From positions 930,001 through 994,000 of the forward strand of contig NZ_JALKFS010000005.1 of the NCBI RefSeq assembly GCF_023051145.1: a stretch of 64,000 nt of DNA, written 5' to 3'. The notes under the pieces were generated by a model. That model worked only from the letters and a program-made list of their open reading frames with translations, ran no database searches and was not told the origin of the DNA. The stretch is from Williamsia sp. DF01-3. Lineage in GTDB: Bacteria; Actinomycetota; Actinomycetes; Mycobacteriales; Mycobacteriaceae. Shown here piece after piece: positions 29,658-39,343 of this stretch. Within the stretch, counting starts at the first letter, position 1. Every line of letters begins with the position of its first letter. The translations under genes were made by a program, and so were the position numbers.

Positions 29658-30602
29658 TCAGCAACTCAGCATTGCGCTCGGTTCGAGGACCCAGGGATCG
29701 CGCGGCAGATCGTCGGGATCGAATCGGGCGAGTAGCTGATCGATGGTCACCGGCTCGTTGGGGGCTGCCATTTTCAACGACGCGGCGATGAGTGACAGAA
29801 CACGCTGTGTGTCAATGCCGCCCAGGGCCAGGTCCGACAACGTGACAGCGCCGTCGCGTTTGGCGAGCCTTGCGCCCAGCGTGTTGAGGACCAGTGGCAC
29901 ATGTGCGTAGACAGGTGGCGAAATGTGAAGCAGTGTGGCCAGATAACTCTGTCGAGGAGCTGAGCTGAGGAGGTCGTCGGCACGAACCACCTGATCCACT
30001 CCCTGGGCGTCGTCGTCGATGACCACGGCCAGGTTGTATGCCGGTATGCCATCGCCGCGGCGGAGGACGAAGTCGTCGACCATGCCGGTATGACTGCCGA
30101 GAAGTGTGTCGACGACGGTGAACTCGGCAACCTCCGCGCGAAGCCGGATGGCAGGCGGCCGGCCGGTATCGCGTTTGGCTTGTCGTTGCTTTTCGGTGAG
30201 GTCGCGGCAGGTCCCCGGGTAGGCGCCCGCCGGCGCATGCGGTGCGGACGGGGCCTCGAGGATTTCGCGTCGAGTGCAGAAGCACTCGTACGTCAGTGCC
30301 CGTCGTTGCAGATCGTTGATGGCGACGTCGTAGGAGAGTCGACGTTGCGACTGCCACATCATCGGAGGGTCCCAGGTGATCCCCAATGCCGCCAGATCGG
30401 CGAGCTGCCGGTCTGCTGCCCCCGGTGCCACCCGATCGAGGTCTTCCATTCGCATGACGAAGCGCCGGCCGGTCGAACGGGCAAACAACCAGGCGAGCAA
30501 CGCGGTACGGAGATTGCCGATGTGCAGATCGCCCGACGGCGACGGCGCGTACCGTCCCGCACCGCTCGGGCGGCCCGGTTCGTCTCGGCGGCAATCGTTC
30601 AC
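29658..30602 (-). CDS. gluQ: Glutamyl-Q tRNA(Asp) synthetase
   Basis: A 314-residue catalytic-core paralogue of glutamyl-tRNA synthetase without the anticodon-binding domain. It attaches glutamate to the queuosine base of tRNA(Asp). The class I signature is PSGDLHIGNLRTALLAW. ARLAKRDGAVTL replaces the KMSKS-type loop. A zinc-type cysteine set is suggested by YECFCTRRE and GTCRDL. The length (about 300) and missing C-terminal domain separate it from true GluRS. I took GTG at 30602 (VNDCRRDEPG) as start. It is divergent from the DNA ligase gene with only 34 bases between starts, and sits about 1 kb from tgt, consistent with a shared tRNA-modification role. Confidence 0.9.
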   Translation of the reverse strand: MNDCRRDEPGRPSGAGRYAPSPSGDLHIGNLRTALLAWLFARSTGRRFVMRMEDLDRVAPGAADRQLADLAALGITWDPPMMWQSQRRLSYDVAINDLQRRALTYECFCTRREILEAPSAPHAPAGAYPGTCRDLTEKQRQAKRDTGRPPAIRLRAEVAEFTVVDTLLGSHTGMVDDFVLRRGDGIPAYNLAVVIDDDAQGVDQVVRADDLLSSAPRQSYLATLLHISPPVYAHVPLVLNTLGARLAKRDGAVTLSDLALGGIDTQRVLSLIAASLKMAAPNEPVTIDQLLARFDPDDLPRDPWVLEPSAMLSC

Positions 30603-30636
30603 CCGAACGAGGGTACAAGTGCAAGGATGGGACATC

Positions 30637-31677
30637 ATGGACCTTCCTGTGATGCCGCCGGTGGTACCGATGCTGGCCAAATCAGCTGCCAAGATCCCCG
30701 ATGAGGCCGGCGCCGCGGTGTGGTCGCATGAGCCCAAATGGGACGGGTTTCGGGCCATCATCTTTCGCGATGGCGATGAGGTGGTCATTGGGTCGCGCGG
30801 TGGCAAGGACCTCGGACGGTACTTCCCCGAACTGATCGAGGCGGCCCGAGAAGAATTGCCGGACAGGGTGGTTGTCGACGGTGAGATCGGCGTACAAGCC
30901 GATCTCGGTGGGGTTCGCCGGCTCAGCTGGGACGCCCTGTCCATCCGGATCCATCCAGCGAAATCCCGGGTCACGATGCTCGCCGAACAGACCCCGGCGA
31001 TGTTCATCGGGTTCGACGCACTGGCCACCGGCGACAGGGATCTCACCCGGGAGCCGTTCTCCACCCGCCGCGAGGTCCTCCTCGAATCGATCCCCGGAGC
31101 CGGGCGTTGCCGGGTGAGTCGGGTGACCACCGATGCCGACCTTGCGCAGAACTGGTTCTCCGAGTTCGAGGGCGCAGGTCTCGACGGCGTCGTCAGCAAG
31201 CGCCTCGACGGGATCTACCTGCCGGGCAAGCGGGAGATGATCAAGGTCAAGCACAAGCGCAGCGCCGACTGCGTCGTGATCGGGTACCGCGTCCACAAGA
31301 GTGGTACCGGTCTGGGTTCGATGTTGCTGGGGCTCTACAGAGACGGTGATCTCCGCATGGTCGGCGGAGCCGGCGCGTTCTCGGACGCGAAGCGAATCGA
31401 GTTGCAGGAGATGCTCGAACCAATGCGGCTCGACCCCGACAACGTCGCGGAGGGTGAACCGAGCCGCTGGAAAGAGAAGGGGTCGTCGCAGTGGATCCCC
31501 ATCCGCCCGGAACTCGTCGTCGAGGTCGCCTACGACCAGATGGAGGGCGACAGGTTCCGGCACACCGTGCAATTCGTGCGGTGGCGTCCCGACCGTGAAC
31601 CCGAGAGTTGTGGCTATGAACAACTCGAGGTCCCGCTCACCTACGACCTTTTCGACGTTCTGGAGGGACAAGACTGA
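30637..31677 (+). CDS. ligC: ATP-dependent DNA ligase (LigC type)
   Basis: A 346-residue ATP-dependent DNA ligase. The adenylation motif is EPKWDGFR with the nucleophile Lys34. Further nucleotidyl-transferase motifs are VVDGEIG, GLDGVVSKRLDG and MIKVKHKRSADCVVIGY, followed by an OB-fold domain (about residues 230-340). It has no polymerase or nuclease domain, so it is of the LigC type and not LigD. Start at the ATG at 30637 after AAGGA. The stop overlaps the next start by one base (TGATG), and the next gene is the LigD-like polymerase. Together they look like a two-gene gap-filling and end-sealing unit. Confidence 0.94.
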   Translation: MDLPVMPPVVPMLAKSAAKIPDEAGAAVWSHEPKWDGFRAIIFRDGDEVVIGSRGGKDLGRYFPELIEAAREELPDRVVVDGEIGVQADLGGVRRLSWDALSIRIHPAKSRVTMLAEQTPAMFIGFDALATGDRDLTREPFSTRREVLLESIPGAGRCRVSRVTTDADLAQNWFSEFEGAGLDGVVSKRLDGIYLPGKREMIKVKHKRSADCVVIGYRVHKSGTGLGSMLLGLYRDGDLRMVGGAGAFSDAKRIELQEMLEPMRLDPDNVAEGEPSRWKEKGSSQWIPIRPELVVEVAYDQMEGDRFRHTVQFVRWRPDREPESCGYEQLEVPLTYDLFDVLEGQD

Positions 31678-32720
31678 TGGCGAAAGCTCCGGCCGAAGAA
31701 CTCGATGTCGACGGGACCGCGGTGCGGTTGTCCAACCCCGACAAGATCTACTTCACCCAGCTCGGCGAGAAGGGCGGCCGGAAAAGGGATTTGGTGGAGT
31801 ACTACCGCACCGTGGCGCTGCAGGGTGCGATGTTGACGGCCCTGCGCGACCGACCGACCTTCTTGCAGCGTTTCCCCGACGGCATCGAAGGTGAAGAGAT
31901 CTACCAGAAGCGCGTGGCGGCCAAACGCCCCGACTTCGTGGAGTCGACGTCGATCACCTTTCCCTCCGGTCGCAAGGCCGACGCCATCCGGACCACTAGC
32001 GCGCCGGTCATCGTGTGGGCGGCCAATCTGGGGACTGTCACATTTCATCCGTGGCCCACGATCGCCCCGGACAACGACCATCCCGACCAGCTGCGGATCG
32101 ACCTCGATCCGCAGCCGGGCACGGACTTCGCCGACGCGCGCCGTGTTGCCATCGACGTGTTGCGGCCACTGCTCGACGAATTGGGTCTCGTCGGTTTCCC
32201 CAAGACCTCGGGCGGACGCGGTCTGCACGTGTTCGTGCCCATCGAGCCGCGCTGGGATTTCATCGAGACCCGGCGTGCGGTGATCGCCCTGGCGCGTGAG
32301 CTCGAACGCCGCGACAGTGCGTCGGTCACCACCTCGTGGTGGAAAGAAGAGCGCGGAGAGCGGCTCTTCATCGACTTCAATCAGAACGCCCGCGACCGCA
32401 CGATGGCCGCCGGATATTCGGCGCGGCGCACCCCGACGGCGACGGTGTCGACGCCGGTGACCTGGGACGAGCTGGTCGACGTCGATCCCCTGGACTGCAC
32501 CATCGCCACAGTCCCGGCGCTGCTGGAACGCCGGGTAGATCCCATGGCGGACATCGGCGATCATCCTGGGAGTCTCGAGCCGCTGCTCGAATGGGTGGCA
32601 CGCGACGAGAAGGACGGGCTGGGCGACATGCCGTATCCGCCGAGCTACCCGAAGATGCCGGGTGAACCCAAGCGTGTTCAGCCGTCGCGGGCGCGTCACG
32701 ACGACGAGTCGGAGTCCTGA
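31677..32720 (+). CDS. LigD-like DNA polymerase/primase domain protein (PolD1/PrimC type)
   Basis: A 347-residue stand-alone member of the archaeo-eukaryotic primase family that forms the polymerase domain of LigD. Key segments are RIDLDPQPGTDFADAR with the metal-binding aspartates, KTSGGRGLHVFVPI, and DFNQNARDRTMAAGYSAR. Mycobacterial homologues fill short gaps with ribo- or deoxynucleotides during repair. It is translationally coupled to ligC. The C-terminal 40 residues are polar and Pro-rich. Confidence 0.92.
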   Translation: MAKAPAEELDVDGTAVRLSNPDKIYFTQLGEKGGRKRDLVEYYRTVALQGAMLTALRDRPTFLQRFPDGIEGEEIYQKRVAAKRPDFVESTSITFPSGRKADAIRTTSAPVIVWAANLGTVTFHPWPTIAPDNDHPDQLRIDLDPQPGTDFADARRVAIDVLRPLLDELGLVGFPKTSGGRGLHVFVPIEPRWDFIETRRAVIALARELERRDSASVTTSWWKEERGERLFIDFNQNARDRTMAAGYSARRTPTATVSTPVTWDELVDVDPLDCTIATVPALLERRVDPMADIGDHPGSLEPLLEWVARDEKDGLGDMPYPPSYPKMPGEPKRVQPSRARHDDESES

Positions 32721-32732
32721 GCCGTTCGTTTT

Positions 32733-32787
32733 GTCCCCGTGAGACCCGGCCGAGGGTGTGTTGCCCTCGGCGGCCCGTCACGGGGAC
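32733..32787. terminator. Nested stem-loop after the ligase-polymerase unit
   Basis: An outer 10-bp stem (GTCCCCGTGA at 32733-32742 with TCACGGGGAC at 32778-32787) encloses an inner 8-bp hairpin (GCCGAGGG at 32749-32756 with CCCTCGGC at 32764-32771). It lies 12 bases after the polymerase stop. It may act as a terminator or as a structured 5' element for the antiporter gene downstream. Confidence 0.55.
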
Positions 32788-32868
32788 GAGCTGTGCGGGA
32801 ACCCCGGGCCGGTGAGTCCAGCAGATTCACATCGAGCAGACTCGGACATCACCTGACAGAATCCGGCC

Positions 32869-34593
32869 ATGGAACTGCTGCTTCTGGTACTTCTCGGCGC
32901 GGTTGTCGTCACGGCCTTCGCGGATCGTCGCGGAATGCAGCCCGCGCTCATCATTCTGGTGGTCGGACTCCTGGTGTCGTTCATCCCCGGTCTGCCCCGG
33001 GTGGAGCTGGAGTCCGACATCCTGCTGACGGTGGTGTTGCCGCCATTGCTCTATTCGGCGGCGCTGAACTTCTCGTTCCCGAGCTTTCTGCGCAACATCA
33101 AACCGATCCTGGGTCTCGGCGTGGCGATGGTGGTGGTCACGGCGTTTGCGGTGGGAGCCGTTGCCACGGTCGCCATCCCGGAGTTCACATTCCTGCTCGC
33201 GCTGTTGCTCGGGGCCATCGTCGCGCCACCCGATGCCGTGACGGCCGTCGCGATCGGTCGCAAGTTGGGCCTGCCAAAACGGGTGATGGCAATCCTGACC
33301 GGCGAATCCCTCGTGAACGACGCAGCGGCGCTGTCGCTGTTCGCCATTGCGGTATCCCAGATCGCGCACACCCACGCGTTCATCGGGAATCCGTTGCTGC
33401 TCTTCAGCTACAGCGCGGTGCTCGGGCCCGTCGTCGGAATCGTCATCGGGTTCGGCACCCTGTGGATCCGGCGTCACCTGCAGAACCCCGCGCTGGAAAC
33501 GGTTCTCGGCTTCACCGTCCCGTTCGCGGCTTTTGTTGCCGCCGAACACATCCATGCGTCCGGGGTGCTCGCGGTGGTGATCGCCGGATTCGTGGTCGGG
33601 TCGGGTTCGGTTCATGCCGGCTACCAGACTCGTCTGCAGGAGCGCTATGTGTGGAACTCGGTGGATGTGCTCCTGGAAGCATTTGTGTTCGCCTACATAG
33701 GTTTACAGCTCAGATTCATCATCGACGAGCTGCGCGAGGCGCGTGAGTCGCTCGTCGGTGTGGCGGTGGCCTCGGTTGTTGTCCTGCTCGTGGTGCTTGT
33801 CATCCGCCCGTTCGCCGTGTTCCTCATGTTCGGCCGGGGCTTGCTGCAACGGCACGTCGAGAAGACGGTCAGCTCGTCGCAGATCGCCGCGGGCCCTCGT
33901 GTTCCGCGACGGATCAGTGAGTCGGGCAGAGATCCAACCGCCAAGCGCGAGAAGAAGAGGCCGGCTGCCGTCAAACGCCTGACCGCCTCGATGGACAAGC
34001 GGACGCTGACCTTCCAGGAGAGTCTGGTGGTGTCGTGGACAGGTATGCGTGGTGTGGTGACGTTGGCCGCCGCGTCCGGTATCCCGGCGACCCTGGAATC
34101 GGGGGAGCCGTTCCCGGAGCGGGCTGCGATCCAGGCAATTGCCTTTGTGGTCGCGGTGGGCACCATCTTGATCCAGGGCACCAGCCTGCCCTGGCTCATC
34201 GCACGCTTGCACCTGCACTCCGAGGAGGAAGAACAGTACGCAGCTCGCGAGACGTCGAAAGCGGAGAGCATCGTGCACTTCGCCGGCGACGGGGTGATCG
34301 AGGACTTCGTGGCCGAACCACCCGCCACCCTGGATGCGAAGACGGTCGAGTTCATCCGGTCGACCGTCGCGCGGCAGGTGCGTGACGCCGAGGAGATGCC
34401 CGACCCCGAAGCGCACACCGAGCGTGCGGAGACGTTCGCCAAGCTCTATCGGGAGGTGCTGGCGGCGCAGCGTCATGCCTTGATCGCCAGTCGCGACGCC
34501 GGTGAGGTGGACGACGAGGCCGTCCGCGCGATGCTCGAACGTCTCGATCTGCAGGAAGCCGGCCTGTCGGCGAGGCTCGAAAGTCGCCTCTGA
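32869..34593 (+). CDS. Na+/H+ (monovalent cation/proton) antiporter, CPA1 family
   Basis: A 574-residue membrane antiporter. About 12 membrane helices occupy residues 1-440. The ion-binding helix is GAIVAPPDAVTAVAIGRK and the second motif is GESLVNDAAALSLF. A 60-residue polar insert (around SSQIAAGPRVPRRISESGRD) splits the last helices. The C-terminal 120 residues are cytosolic and rich in Glu and Arg. It exchanges Na+ or K+ for protons for pH or salt homeostasis. Start at the ATG at 32869. Confidence 0.93.
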   Translation: MELLLLVLLGAVVVTAFADRRGMQPALIILVVGLLVSFIPGLPRVELESDILLTVVLPPLLYSAALNFSFPSFLRNIKPILGLGVAMVVVTAFAVGAVATVAIPEFTFLLALLLGAIVAPPDAVTAVAIGRKLGLPKRVMAILTGESLVNDAAALSLFAIAVSQIAHTHAFIGNPLLLFSYSAVLGPVVGIVIGFGTLWIRRHLQNPALETVLGFTVPFAAFVAAEHIHASGVLAVVIAGFVVGSGSVHAGYQTRLQERYVWNSVDVLLEAFVFAYIGLQLRFIIDELREARESLVGVAVASVVVLLVVLVIRPFAVFLMFGRGLLQRHVEKTVSSSQIAAGPRVPRRISESGRDPTAKREKKRPAAVKRLTASMDKRTLTFQESLVVSWTGMRGVVTLAAASGIPATLESGEPFPERAAIQAIAFVVAVGTILIQGTSLPWLIARLHLHSEEEEQYAARETSKAESIVHFAGDGVIEDFVAEPPATLDAKTVEFIRSTVARQVRDAEEMPDPEAHTERAETFAKLYREVLAAQRHALIASRDAGEVDDEAVRAMLERLDLQEAGLSARLESRL

Positions 34594-34664
34594 CTTCCCG
34601 AAATGGTGGGTTCGGGTGAGGCTCACCTGGGCGAATGCTCACCCGAAGCCACCACTTTCGGAAG
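34594..34664. terminator. Large imperfect hairpin between the antiporter gene and tRNA-Ser
   Basis: Arms 34594-34620 and 34638-34664 are about 27 bases each, nearly perfect with two single-base bulges and one mismatch. They lie directly after the antiporter stop and directly after the tRNA 3' end on the other strand. Probably a bidirectional terminator. Confidence 0.7.
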
Positions 34665-34665
34665 T

Positions 34666-34754
34666 TGGCGGAGGATAGGGGATTCGAACCCCTGAGGGCT
34701 GTTAACCCAACCCGCGTTCCAGGCGAGCGCCATAGGCCACTAGGCGAATCCTCC
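34666..34754 (-). tRNA. tRNA-Ser (GGA anticodon)
   Basis: An 89-base gene including an encoded CCA end. The acceptor stem pairs GGAGGAT with ATCCTCC, the discriminator base is G as expected for serine, and the T-loop reads GGTTCGAATCC. The anticodon stem CTCGC/GCGGG closes the loop CTGGAAC, giving anticodon GGA, which decodes UCC/UCU. A long variable arm is present, as in all serine tRNAs. It lies head to head with the SRP RNA. Confidence 0.95.
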
Positions 34755-34851
34755 GTGGGGGAGCTTACCGGTCGCGAGGTGACCTGCCAAAAACGGGCTG
34801 GTGAGGTGACCAGTTTCAGGCACCGCGCACCGGGCGGCTACACTCGATCCC

Positions 34852-34938
34852 GGATCCCGCGCGGCGTGCATCCTGTGAACTCCCCCAGGGCCGGAAGGCA
34901 GCAAGGGTCAGCGGGCTCTCTCGGGTGCGCGGGGTCCC
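34852..34938 (+). ncRNA. ffs: Signal recognition particle RNA, small bacterial type (4.5S)
   Basis: The conserved helix 8 core is visible: AGGGCCGGAAGGCAGCAAGG with its GGAA tetraloop and asymmetric internal loop, at about 34887-34906. The ends pair (GGATCCCGCGC with GCGCGGGGTCC) into one long hairpin. It would bind Ffh to target membrane proteins. The neighbours, tRNA-Ser and an AspC-type aminotransferase followed by dnaX, match mycobacterial order. The exact ends are estimated from the terminal helix. Confidence 0.93.
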
Positions 34939-34969
34939 CTACTTTGTTCCCCAGCGAAGCGCGCGATGA

Positions 34970-36289
<1,320 letters not shown>

Positions 36290-36329
36290 CATCACGCAGG
36301 AACCCTCGCTCGGTGATCGAGAAGGGCCG

Positions 36330-37682
36330 ATGCTCGAGAAAGGCGCATCCCGGTTGGGCATCGAGTCCGCTCCACACGTCCGTCCGCAGGAGCGCGCGGC
36401 AGTGACAAACGGCCCGGTGTTGCCGAGGCCTGCCGTTGTTGTCGCGGTGTCCCTCGCGCTCGGGCTGCTCGCGGTGTATCTGCACCATCTGGCCGTCCCG
36501 ATCGACACCCCGTACTGGGGGGTCTTCGGTAATCAACTCGACCTGGCGGTGTATCGAGAAGGCGCGCAAGCGGTACTCGACGGTGACCGCCTGTACGAGG
36601 CCAAACTCGTGGGCGTCATGGATTACACCTATGCGCCGGTATCGGTGATCCTGTTCATGCCCTTCGCGGCGATGTCGCTTGAATTCGCGCGGATCGTCTG
36701 GATGGTCGGCATCTTCGTCGCCCTCTATCTCTGTATCACTCTGAGCTTCAAAAGCCTGCGGTACCAGATTAATTGGTCGGTTCGGATCTCTGCCGGTGCA
36801 CTCGTCCTGGTGAGTGCGCTGATGGAGCCGGTCCGCACCACCATGTGGTACGGCCAGATCAACGTGTTCCTCATGCTGCTCATCCTCTGGGATCTGCTGC
36901 AGGGCAGGCACAGTCGGATCCGCGGTCTCGGGGTGGGGATCGCTGCCGGGATCAAGCTGACGCCCCTGATCTTCGTGTTCTATCTCCTGATCAATCGCAA
37001 CTGGCGCGCGGTGTGGCTGGCGGGTGCGGGGTTCGCGGGCACAATCGCGCTCGGGTTCGCGGTGATGCCCCGTGATTCCTGGAAGTACTGGAGCGGGACG
37101 TTCATCGACTCCAAGCGGGTCGGTGCTCCCAACACCGTCGGCAATCAATCGATCAGGGGAGCGTTGGCGAACCTGTGGCAGACCGATGCTCCCAACCCGT
37201 TGGTGTGGATCACCTTGGCCGTTGCGGCGCTTGCGCTCGGGATGACGGCGGCCTCACTGGCTCATCGAGCCGGGCATGAGCTGCTCGCCGTCACCCTCGT
37301 CGGTATGACGGGGACCGCGGTGTCGCCGATGTCGTGGGGACACCACTGGGTGTGGTTCGTCCCGGCCCTCGTGATCGGAATCCACCTGACGCTGCAGGCA
37401 CGGGGTGCGGTGTCCAAAGCGCTGGCGGCGACGGCGGTGGTCGCGTTGCTCGCGACGACGTTCATCTGGCGCACCTACCGTTCGTATCCGGTATTGCAGA
37501 TCGAACGGGTCCTCCCGGACGGTTACTTCACCGGGCTGTATCACAAGGTCGGCATCCCTGAGCTGCGCTGGTTCACCTACGACCCTTACAACTGGGTGTT
37601 CGTGGTGACAGCGGTGGCTGCGATCGTGTGTCTCACCTGCAGGCGCCGCGTCGACGTTCCGGAGCCGGTCGCGGCGGGTTAG
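36330..37682 (+). CDS. GT87-family polyprenol-phosphate-mannose-dependent mannosyltransferase
   Basis: A 450-residue membrane glycosyltransferase of the GT87 (DUF2029) group, which adds alpha-1,2-mannose to cell-envelope glycolipids in mycobacteria (PimE and related). Typical segments are NQLDLAVYREGAQAVLDG (acidic catalytic loop after helix 1), MEPVRTTMWYGQINVFLMLL and SPMSWGHHWVWFVPALV. About ten membrane helices. Starts at ATG 36330 or GTG 36402; both have purine-rich boxes, and the second gives a shorter N-terminus. It is followed after 30 bases by a paralogue. Confidence 0.88.
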   Translation: MLEKGASRLGIESAPHVRPQERAAVTNGPVLPRPAVVVAVSLALGLLAVYLHHLAVPIDTPYWGVFGNQLDLAVYREGAQAVLDGDRLYEAKLVGVMDYTYAPVSVILFMPFAAMSLEFARIVWMVGIFVALYLCITLSFKSLRYQINWSVRISAGALVLVSALMEPVRTTMWYGQINVFLMLLILWDLLQGRHSRIRGLGVGIAAGIKLTPLIFVFYLLINRNWRAVWLAGAGFAGTIALGFAVMPRDSWKYWSGTFIDSKRVGAPNTVGNQSIRGALANLWQTDAPNPLVWITLAVAALALGMTAASLAHRAGHELLAVTLVGMTGTAVSPMSWGHHWVWFVPALVIGIHLTLQARGAVSKALAATAVVALLATTFIWRTYRSYPVLQIERVLPDGYFTGLYHKVGIPELRWFTYDPYNWVFVVTAVAAIVCLTCRRRVDVPEPVAAG

Positions 37683-37712
37683 CATCCCTGGACACGGGGT
37701 GAGGAGTAATGG

Positions 37713-39056
37713 GTGACAGCGGATCAAGCGCGCGCTGAGACAACGGACGACACGAGTACACAGCAACGGTTTCCGAGTCACCCTCTTCTGCTGATCGCGT
37801 TCGTGGTGGGCGCGGCCATTGCGCTCCTCGTGCAAGTCCGGTTCATTCCTCTGGACGCCCCCATCTTCGGGTTGTTCAAGAACCAGGTCGACCTCGACGT
37901 GTACCGCGCCGGGGCTCAGCACCTGTTGCACGGCCGGCAGCTGTATGACTTGCCGATGCTCCGGAACGGCCTGCTGTACACCTACACCCCGTTCTCGACC
38001 ATCGTCTTCCAACCTTTCGGCTGGATGAGCGCCGAGATGGCCGTGGACGTCTGGAGTGGCCTCATCTTCGTCACCCTGTACTGGGTGATCCTGGCCTCGT
38101 TCCGGAGTCTGGGCTACGAGATGAGCTGGTCGCTGGCCATCGTGGCCGCGGCGATGGTCTGTGCCGTCACCTTGATGGAGCCGGTCCGCACCACGATCTG
38201 GTACGGGCAGATCAACGTCTTCTTGATGGCGATCGTCTTGTGGGACCTGCTTCGGCCAGATGGCAGTCGGCTCAAGGGCATCGGTGTCGGTGTCGCGGCG
38301 GGCATCAAACTGACCCCCGCATTCTTTGTCGTCTACCTCGCCATCACGAGACGGTGGCGCGCGGTGCTCGTGGTGGTCGCGACCTTCGGCGCCACGATCC
38401 TGATCGGCTTTCCCGCGACGCCCCGGCAGTCGTGGAACTACTGGACCGACCGGGTGGTGAACTCCGACCGCGTCGGCCCCACAGACGCTCCCAGCAATCA
38501 GTCGATCAAGGGCGCCCTGGCCACGGTGTTCGACACGACCACGCCCAGCAATCTGCTGTGGCTTGTCTGTTCTGCATTTGCGGTGGTCCTGGGGATCGGA
38601 GCGGCCTGGCTGGCGCACCGCTCAGGCCAAGAGCTCCTTGCCCTGTGTCTGACCGGGATGACCACTGCCGCGGTGTCACCGTTCAGCTGGGGCCATCACT
38701 GGGTGTGGTTTGTACCCCTGCTCGTGTTCGCGGTGCACCTGCCCATCGCGGCGTGGCGCGCCGGCTCACGACCACTCGCCGGATTGTTGTGCCTCGCGCC
38801 GCCCGCGCTCTTCACCGCCGTGTTCATCTGGCGCAACTACCTCCCCGGCGGCGCCCTGGGCTTCAAGCCCTTCTACGGCACCGGCATGTTCATGACGCCG
38901 TTCCCGGATTGGCTCCGATGGTTCTCTGCCGAGCCCTACCTGTGGGTGTTCGGCGTGACCGCGGTGTTGTGCATCGCCGTCTGGGGCCCTGGCGAAGTGC
39001 GGGCCAGGGATTTTGCACGTCGCTCGAACGGTACGGCAGGTTCGCGGGCGGCCTGA
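37713..39056 (+). CDS. GT87-family mannosyltransferase, tandem paralogue
   Basis: A 447-residue membrane protein closely similar in layout to its upstream neighbour. It shares LFKNQVDLDVYRAGAQHLL, MEPVRTTIWYGQINVFL, the GVAAGIKLTPAFFV helix and SPFSWGHHWVWFVPLLV. The shared anchors and tandem position point to gene duplication. GTG at 37713 is preceded by GGTGAGGAG. It likely acts on the same lipoglycan pathway (PIM, LM or LAM type); the acceptor is unknown. An 8-bp inverted repeat lies downstream at 39143-39163. Confidence 0.88.
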   Translation: MTADQARAETTDDTSTQQRFPSHPLLLIAFVVGAAIALLVQVRFIPLDAPIFGLFKNQVDLDVYRAGAQHLLHGRQLYDLPMLRNGLLYTYTPFSTIVFQPFGWMSAEMAVDVWSGLIFVTLYWVILASFRSLGYEMSWSLAIVAAAMVCAVTLMEPVRTTIWYGQINVFLMAIVLWDLLRPDGSRLKGIGVGVAAGIKLTPAFFVVYLAITRRWRAVLVVVATFGATILIGFPATPRQSWNYWTDRVVNSDRVGPTDAPSNQSIKGALATVFDTTTPSNLLWLVCSAFAVVLGIGAAWLAHRSGQELLALCLTGMTTAAVSPFSWGHHWVWFVPLLVFAVHLPIAAWRAGSRPLAGLLCLAPPALFTAVFIWRNYLPGGALGFKPFYGTGMFMTPFPDWLRWFSAEPYLWVFGVTAVLCIAVWGPGEVRARDFARRSNGTAGSRAA

Positions 39057-39343
39057 ACACGCCTGGATTGTTTCGTCTCCTCTCGAGATCGGGTGCATCG
39101 GAGCGGTCGGCATGCTGCGGACAAGTGTTGTGACGTAGCCATATTCGGGCTCGACGCCCGAATGGACGGCTCACAAATGCAGTCGAGAAGTCACTTCCAT
39201 CCGCCGAGGTCCGATTGCCGTGAAATCGAGCGCGGCGGGCAGCCTGCTGTTGGAAGTCCGATCCTGGCCGCGCGGGCCGTGCGGCGCGCGACCGACGTCC
39301 ACCGGGGGCCACGAACGTCGGACCGCGCCGGTAGGCTGCCACC
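39057..39343. other. 287-base intergenic region upstream of dnaX
   Basis: No gene is visible. A perfect inverted repeat, ATTCGGGC-N5-GCCCGAAT, at 39143-39163 may end the mannosyltransferase transcript or serve as an operator. The remainder should hold the dnaX promoter; I could not assign boxes. Confidence 0.45.

Noticed and set aside
29658-30602. The gluQ product as the cell's main glutamyl-tRNA synthetase
   Set aside because: It lacks the anticodon-binding domain and is only about 314 residues long, which fits GluQ.
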